From positions 62,001 to 126,000 of the forward strand of contig LVAC01000008.1 of NCBI GenBank assembly GCA_001602955.1: 64,000 nt of DNA, read 5' to 3'. The position numbers and the translations under genes are program-made. Position 1 is the first letter of the stretch, and every line of letters begins with the position of its first letter. The notes below the pieces were generated by a model that saw nothing but the letters and a program-made list of their open reading frames with translations, was not told where the DNA came from and ran no database searches. Shown here in pieces: positions 59,727 to 64,000 of this stretch. The stretch is from Sulfurospirillum sp001602955 (GTDB lineage: Bacteria > Campylobacterota > Campylobacteria > Campylobacterales > Sulfurospirillaceae).

Positions 59727-60965
59727 ATGAAAAAAATTGTAATGTCCTATTTTACACGCATTTATCTAATAAAAGCCTTTCTTATCGCTTCATGCCTCTC
59801 CGCCTTCATCTATTTCGCCTATGCAAACCTTACAATCCCCATGATAAATTCCCTGCTTGCGGGCATCGGATTCTACCTTTTGTTGGGCGAAAATCGTATC
59901 GTCTATTTTTGGAGCGGTTTTTTCATCGGTATTTTATGGTTTTATTGGATTAGCTTTAGCTTTGTCTACTACGATTTGGCGTTTCTTATTCCTTTAATTA
60001 TCCTAAGCGTCGCGTTGGCGTACGCGTTTCTTTTTTGGCTGATTGCGCGCATCAGCACTTTTCCCATCGTCCAAAGCACGCTTCTCGTTACGACGATTTT
60101 TATCGCGCCGTTTGAGTTTAATTGGTTCAAACTCGATCTCTTGTTCCTCGACAGTTATATGAAGCCGACATGGTGGGCTCTTTGGCTTTTTCTTGTGGCG
60201 ATTTCTCTGTTGAAAATGCCCACAAAAGCCTTCAAACTCATTGCGATCATTCCGTTTCTTGCGTCTTTGAACTACCCTCTAGAATCCTTACATGTAAGCA
60301 TTCCGCCGCTCAAAGCGACACTGCCTACGACGAACGTTCCTCAGTCGCAACGTTGGGATAGAGCGTATCAAGAAGCCGCATTGGACGAAAATTTTCGGCT
60401 GATCGAAACGGCGATTCAAAACGGCGACGAGCTGATCGTTTTGCCTGAGAGTGCCTTTCCGATGTATTTGAATCGTGCCTTACCCGTGATCGAAAAGCTC
60501 AAATCTTACTCCCGACAAATCGCCATCGTTGCGGGAGCACTGACGTACGAAGAGAACGTCGGCTATTACAATTCATCGTATTTTTTTGCCGACGGCACGA
60601 TGCAAATCGCCCATAAAATTATTTTAGTGCCTTTCGGCGAAGAGGTTCCTTTACCCGAATGGATCGTCAAAATCGTTAATCGACTCTTTTTCGACGGCGC
60701 GCAAGATTATCAAAAAGCAAAAACACCGCAAGATTTCGTCATTCAAGGAACGACCTTTAGAAGTGCTATTTGTTTTGAAGCTACCAGAGATGAACTGTTT
60801 GAAGGAAATCCGCGTTATATGATCGCCATAAGCAACAATGCGTGGTTTGAACCTTCCATCGAACAAACCCTGCAACACCTGTTACTTCGTTATTATGCGG
60901 CAAAATACCAAACGGTAATCTATCATGCCGCTAACGGCGGTATCAGCGGTATTATCTTACCGTAA
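59727..60965 (+). CDS. lnt: Apolipoprotein N-acyltransferase
   Basis: A 412-residue enzyme with about six to seven N-terminal membrane helices and a C-terminal nitrilase-like domain. Catalytic triad: Glu in IVLPESAFP, Lys in AHKIILVPFGEEVPL, and Cys in RSAICFEATR. It adds the third acyl chain to the lipoprotein N-terminus. ATG 59727 avoids overlap with yajC; ATG 59742 is possible. Length is below the E. coli size (512), as common in the phylum. Confidence 0.85.
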   Translation: MKKIVMSYFTRIYLIKAFLIASCLSAFIYFAYANLTIPMINSLLAGIGFYLLLGENRIVYFWSGFFIGILWFYWISFSFVYYDLAFLIPLIILSVALAYAFLFWLIARISTFPIVQSTLLVTTIFIAPFEFNWFKLDLLFLDSYMKPTWWALWLFLVAISLLKMPTKAFKLIAIIPFLASLNYPLESLHVSIPPLKATLPTTNVPQSQRWDRAYQEAALDENFRLIETAIQNGDELIVLPESAFPMYLNRALPVIEKLKSYSRQIAIVAGALTYEENVGYYNSSYFFADGTMQIAHKIILVPFGEEVPLPEWIVKIVNRLFFDGAQDYQKAKTPQDFVIQGTTFRSAICFEATRDELFEGNPRYMIAISNNAWFEPSIEQTLQHLLLRYYAAKYQTVIYHAANGGISGIILP

Positions 60966-60985
60966 AGACGCCGCGGCGTCTTTAC
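60962..60985. terminator. Perfect palindrome terminator, lnt/metK
   Basis: GTAAAGACGCCG/CGGCGTCTTTAC is a perfect 24-base palindrome at the end of lnt, between convergent genes, with a small or no loop (so about 9-10 bp stem). An ACATGTAA motif is attached at once on its right (TTTACATGTAAG). Probably a bidirectional terminator. Confidence 0.6.
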
Positions 60986-61014
60986 ATGTAAGCTTGTTGC
61001 GATCTGAGTGTTTT

Positions 61015-62232
61015 TTATTTTTTGAGATTTTTAAACAATTCGACGGCGTCGAGTTGTTCCCACGGATAGTCGCTCTGACCGACTTGTCCGCGTGCCGCGA
61101 CGTCGGCATACAAAAACGTATCGGGACCTGGTTTGTCCAATCCAAATTTACGCGTAATCCAACGAGGCGTTAAACTGAAGGTTTCGTAAACGAATTGCGA
61201 AAGCTCGTCGTCACCGATACGCGTAAACGTTCCGAAGGTATCGACCGAAACCGAAACGGGTTTTGCTACGCCGATCGCGTAGGAGAGTTGAACGGAGCAT
61301 TTTTTCGCCAAACCCGCCGCAACGATATTTTTCGCAATCCAACGTCCGGCATAAAGACCGCTACGATCTACTTTCGTATAATCTTTACTCGATTGCGCGC
61401 CGCCGCCGATAGGAGAATAACCGCCGAAGCTATCGACGATGAGCTTGCGTCCGGTTAAACCCGAATCGTGAAGCGAACTATGGTTGACGTAACGTCCGGT
61501 AGGATTGATGTGAATAATCGTATTGTTCGGATCGTAAAGCTCCGTAGGTAGCCCCGTATCGTCGATGAGACCTTTTATCAACGAACGCACTTCTTCGATC
61601 GTCATATTTTCGTTGGAAGGAGCCGAAACGACGATCGTATGAATACGCTGAGGCTTGCACTCTTCAAAATTTTTTTTCGTACCGTAATCAACGGTCACTT
61701 GCGTTTTAATATCAACCCCGAGTTTATGGTTGTGAATCAAAGCGTAGTTATACACTTTATCGCACAACATACGTGCGTACGTAATCGCGGCGGGCATCAA
61801 ATCCGCCGTTTCGCACGAAGCAAATCCAAACATAATGCCTTGATCGCCCGCACCGATCTCGCCGCTTTCTTGATCGACGCCTTGATTAATGTCGCTACTT
61901 TGTTGATTGAGTAATACTTGCACTTTAAGATCGTCCGGATGGAGGCATTGCGCTTTGGTAAATGCCGATTTGCCGTTATAGCCGATCTTAATCAGCGCGT
62001 CTTTGACGATTTTTTCATAATCTTCAAACGAAAGAATCGTTTTGGTATTGACTTCGCCGCCGATGACGACGTGTTTGCCCGCAACGAAAACTTCGCTGGC
62101 GACGCGTGAATTGCTATCGTTGATTAAAAGCGTATCGACGATGCTGTCGGCGATAATATCCGCGCATTTGTCCGGATGTCCGGGGCTAACGACTTCTGAG
62201 GTAAAAAGGTAGTGTTGTTGAGTGTGTTCCAT
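61015..62232 (-). CDS. metK: S-adenosylmethionine synthetase
   Basis: A 405-residue enzyme making SAM from methionine and ATP. ATG 62232 (MEHTQQHYLFTSEVVSPGHPDK) is chosen with GGAAAACAAAC upstream; the longer frame reads repeats. Motifs: GHPDKCADIIADSIVD, GAGDQGIMFGFA, GGYSPIGGGAQSSKDYTKVDRS (in outline), and final DVAARGQVG. Full length. Monocistronic with its own leader. Confidence 0.95.
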   Translation of the reverse strand: MEHTQQHYLFTSEVVSPGHPDKCADIIADSIVDTLLINDSNSRVASEVFVAGKHVVIGGEVNTKTILSFEDYEKIVKDALIKIGYNGKSAFTKAQCLHPDDLKVQVLLNQQSSDINQGVDQESGEIGAGDQGIMFGFASCETADLMPAAITYARMLCDKVYNYALIHNHKLGVDIKTQVTVDYGTKKNFEECKPQRIHTIVVSAPSNENMTIEEVRSLIKGLIDDTGLPTELYDPNNTIIHINPTGRYVNHSSLHDSGLTGRKLIVDSFGGYSPIGGGAQSSKDYTKVDRSGLYAGRWIAKNIVAAGLAKKCSVQLSYAIGVAKPVSVSVDTFGTFTRIGDDELSQFVYETFSLTPRWITRKFGLDKPGPDTFLYADVAARGQVGQSDYPWEQLDAVELFKNLKK

Positions 62233-62233
62233 G

Positions 62234-62313
62234 TTTGTTTTCCATTTCTTTGTTTTCCTATTTTCAGACTCGCTTACGTGTCCGAAAACTTGTTTTCCAT
62301 CCTTTTGTTTTCC
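62234..62313 (-). repeat. Four GGAAAACAAA repeats in metK leader
   Basis: On the minus strand GGAAAACAAA or GGAAAACAAG occurs at 62304-62313, 62289-62298, 62249-62258 and 62234-62243: two pairs with 15-base steps, 40 bases apart. Three of the copies are preceded by AT, making ATGGAAAAC. The frame is open across them without giving a plausible protein start. They may reflect translational or transcriptional control of metK, or past tandem duplication. Confidence 0.5.
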
Positions 62314-62453
62314 ATTTATGGTTTCACGAGAAGAGAAACATAAAATAAAAGTAAAAGTTTGAACCAAGGCTTTAAAAAGCCCGCCGCCGCTAAAACCGTG
62401 AATGCATCATACTCTTTTTTTTATAAACTAATCTTAGACGCTTCAACGACCGC

Positions 62454-63176
62454 TTAAAGCTTCAACGCTTCTAAAGGCTCCGATGAGACAGGATTGTTCC
62501 ACGTTTGAATCGTCTTTTTATTTACCGTCTCGTGGAGAAAGCCCAAAAACGTCTCACGGCTTATTTCGATCGCTCCTAAGGATTTGAGATGATCGGTCGG
62601 TAATTGGCAATCGATAAAATCGCCTCCCAACGCATCTATTTTTCGACAAAGTCCGACCAAGGCGGCTTTAGAAGCATCGCGTCTTGTTGAGAACATCGAC
62701 TCGCCGCAAAACATACCGCCCAAATGCAACCCGTACAAACCGCCGACCAACGCCCCCTCGAAAAACGTTTCGACCGAATGGGCAAAGCCTTTGACATGTA
62801 AGTCGCAAAACGCTTCGATTAACGCTTCGCTGATCCAGCTGTTTTGTCCCTTTTGCAACCGTGTTTGCCAACATTGACGCATCACCGTTTCAAAACAGGT
62901 GTCGTAGCGAATCTCAAAATGTTTGAGGCTTTTGGTTAAACTTTTGGAAATTTTTATCGCACTCGGATAAAGGATGAGTCGTGGGTCGGGAGACCACCAT
63001 AACACCGGATCGCCCTCGTTGAACCACGGAAAAATGCCTTGCTCGTAAGCGCGTAACAAGCGATCGGAATTCAAATCGCCGCCCCATGCTAAAAGTCCCT
63101 CTTCACTCGCGCAATGAGGATCGGGAAACGTATGCTCGCGCGGGTGCAGTTTGGGAATAAGAATTTTAGTTGCCAC
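62454..63176 (-). CDS. aat: Leucyl/phenylalanyl-tRNA protein transferase
   Basis: A 240-residue transferase that adds Leu or Phe to N-terminal Arg/Lys of proteins, tagging them for ClpAP. Motifs: EEGLLAWGGDLNSDRLLRAYEQGIFPWF (outline, about 25-52), WWSPDPRLILYP, and GLYGLHLGGMFCGESMFS. The last 11 bases of clpA overlap its start. The link of aat with clpA is functional: substrate tagging and unfolding in the N-degron pathway. Confidence 0.94.
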   Translation of the reverse strand: MATKILIPKLHPREHTFPDPHCASEEGLLAWGGDLNSDRLLRAYEQGIFPWFNEGDPVLWWSPDPRLILYPSAIKISKSLTKSLKHFEIRYDTCFETVMRQCWQTRLQKGQNSWISEALIEAFCDLHVKGFAHSVETFFEGALVGGLYGLHLGGMFCGESMFSTRRDASKAALVGLCRKIDALGGDFIDCQLPTDHLKSLGAIEISRETFLGFLHETVNKKTIQTWNNPVSSEPLEALKL

Positions 63177-64000
63177 CGCTGTACGTGAAGACCAATTGAT
63201 CGGCTTTACAATCGATACGGCAAAGCCCGCCGTTTTTTAACCGACCGAAAAGCACCTCTTCCGAAAGGGTTGTTTTAATGCGCTCGGCGATCACGCGACG
63301 CATCACGCGCGCACCCATCTCTTTGCTGTAACCCTCCGCGGCAAGGTATTTTTTCGCCGCCGGCGTGGCTTGAATTTCGACATGTTTGTTTTTAAGCTGC
63401 TCGCCAAGTTCGTTTAACATCTTCTCCACGACATGAATCATCACGGATTCGCTCAAAGGCGCAAAATGAATCACCTCATCCAATCGGTTTCTAAACTCGG
63501 GAGAAAAAAACTCTTTAATCGCATGATCCGTTCGCGAACTCTCGCTCTTGGTAAAGCCCATCGTCGGTGCTTCTTTCGTTCCCAGATTGGAAGTCATAAT
63601 GATGATAACGTTGCGAAAATCGATCTTGGTTCCGTTATTGTCCGTCAACGTCGCGCTGTCAAAGATTTGGAGCAAAATGTTCAGCATATCGGGATGCGCT
63701 TTTTCGATTTCGTCTAAGAGTAATACGGTATACGGGTGCTTTTTGATCGCTTCGCTGAGCTGTCCGCCCTCATCGTAACCGACATATCCCGGAGGTGCGC
63801 CGATCAGGCGGCTGACGGTATGTTTTTCCATGTATTCGCTCATATCGTAACGCTCGAAATGGACGCCCAATTCATACGCAAGCTGTTTGGCGACTTCGGT
63901 TTTTCCAACGCCCGTAGGCCCTGCAAATAAAAACGCTCCGATCGGTGCGGTCGGATTTCCAAGTCCCGCACGGCTACGTTTGATCGCTTTTGCCAACGCC
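63166..64000 (-). CDS. clpA: ClpA ATPase, C-terminal part
   Basis: About 278 residues of the second AAA+ module are visible; the N-terminal part lies outside the window. Walker A AGPTGVGKTEVAKQLAY, pore loop YVGYDEGGQL, Walker B VLLLDEIEKAHPD, sensor I TSNLG, and arginine-finger region RNRLDEVIHF. A C-terminal D2-small domain ends before the stop. ClpA feeds ClpP; the link to aat supports ClpA rather than ClpB. Confidence 0.9.
   Translation of the reverse strand, partial: ALAKAIKRSRAGLGNPTAPIGAFLFAGPTGVGKTEVAKQLAYELGVHFERYDMSEYMEKHTVSRLIGAPPGYVGYDEGGQLSEAIKKHPYTVLLLDEIEKAHPDMLNILLQIFDSATLTDNNGTKIDFRNVIIIMTSNLGTKEAPTMGFTKSESSRTDHAIKEFFSPEFRNRLDEVIHFAPLSESVMIHVVEKMLNELGEQLKNKHVEIQATPAAKKYLAAEGYSKEMGARVMRRVIAERIKTTLSEEVLFGRLKNGGLCRIDCKADQLVFTYSGGN

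Noticed and set aside
1..64000. CRISPR arrays
   Set aside because: No regularly spaced repeats of 24-40 bases; the only tandem arrays are the iterons and the non-identical RNA units.

Overview
The window looks like a chromosome segment of a Campylobacterota (epsilonproteobacterial) organism, most like Sulfurospirillum; the genus is an inference. The basis is the gene content and order: yajC-secD-secF-leuS-lptE and so on to mfd, aat-clpA, Csd1/CcmA shape genes, MagIII glycosylase, a plasminogen-binding-domain protein, and extended -10 promoters of the TTTGCTATAAT type.

Positions 1 to about 18410 are one arm of a temperate prophage that continues past the left edge. A CI/Cro-type switch (6226-7216) divides it. 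A tightly overlapping leftward operon runs from the Cro-like gene through a replication gene with iteron-like repeats inside it to small phage genes, terminase and portal. To the right, after a ~1 kb non-coding stretch holding a promoter and a branched structured RNA, a rightward block carries small accessory genes, a recombination module (RecB-like nuclease, annealing-type protein, two paralogous SSB-like proteins), a CAU tRNA followed by seven tRNA-like or hairpin units, small zinc-ribbon and membrane proteins, a MazG-like enzyme, a putative excisionase and a tyrosine integrase next to the host boundary.

Positions 18546-22900 are a boundary zone: aguB, an AT-rich ATPase plus HNH-nuclease pair resembling a Septu-type defence system, and a molybdenum-related small cluster. 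From 22895 to the right end is ordinary host core: NUDIX/CorA/M23 peptidase operon; plasminogen-binding-domain protein, GlcD and YihY; ComEC, DnaB, IspG; a long palindromic repeat element; PriA; two prepilin-like genes; UvrB; polyphosphate kinase; TrpF/Rpe; L28; ArgJ. A ~14 kb leftward run then goes from yajC (59715) to magIII (45578) and joins protein export, leucyl-tRNA synthesis, outer-membrane LPS assembly, c-di-GMP signalling, folate, cell shape and DNA repair. It is followed by lnt, metK, aat and the 3' part of clpA, cut by the window end.

The most unusual items are the tRNA-like array (14065-14838), the branched leader RNA (8433-8552), the in-gene iterons (5543-5633), the ~166 bp palindromic element (32615-32780), and a polar ACATGTAA motif that is frequent in the host part and nearly absent from the prophage. 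All folds and counts here were made by eye and need computation.
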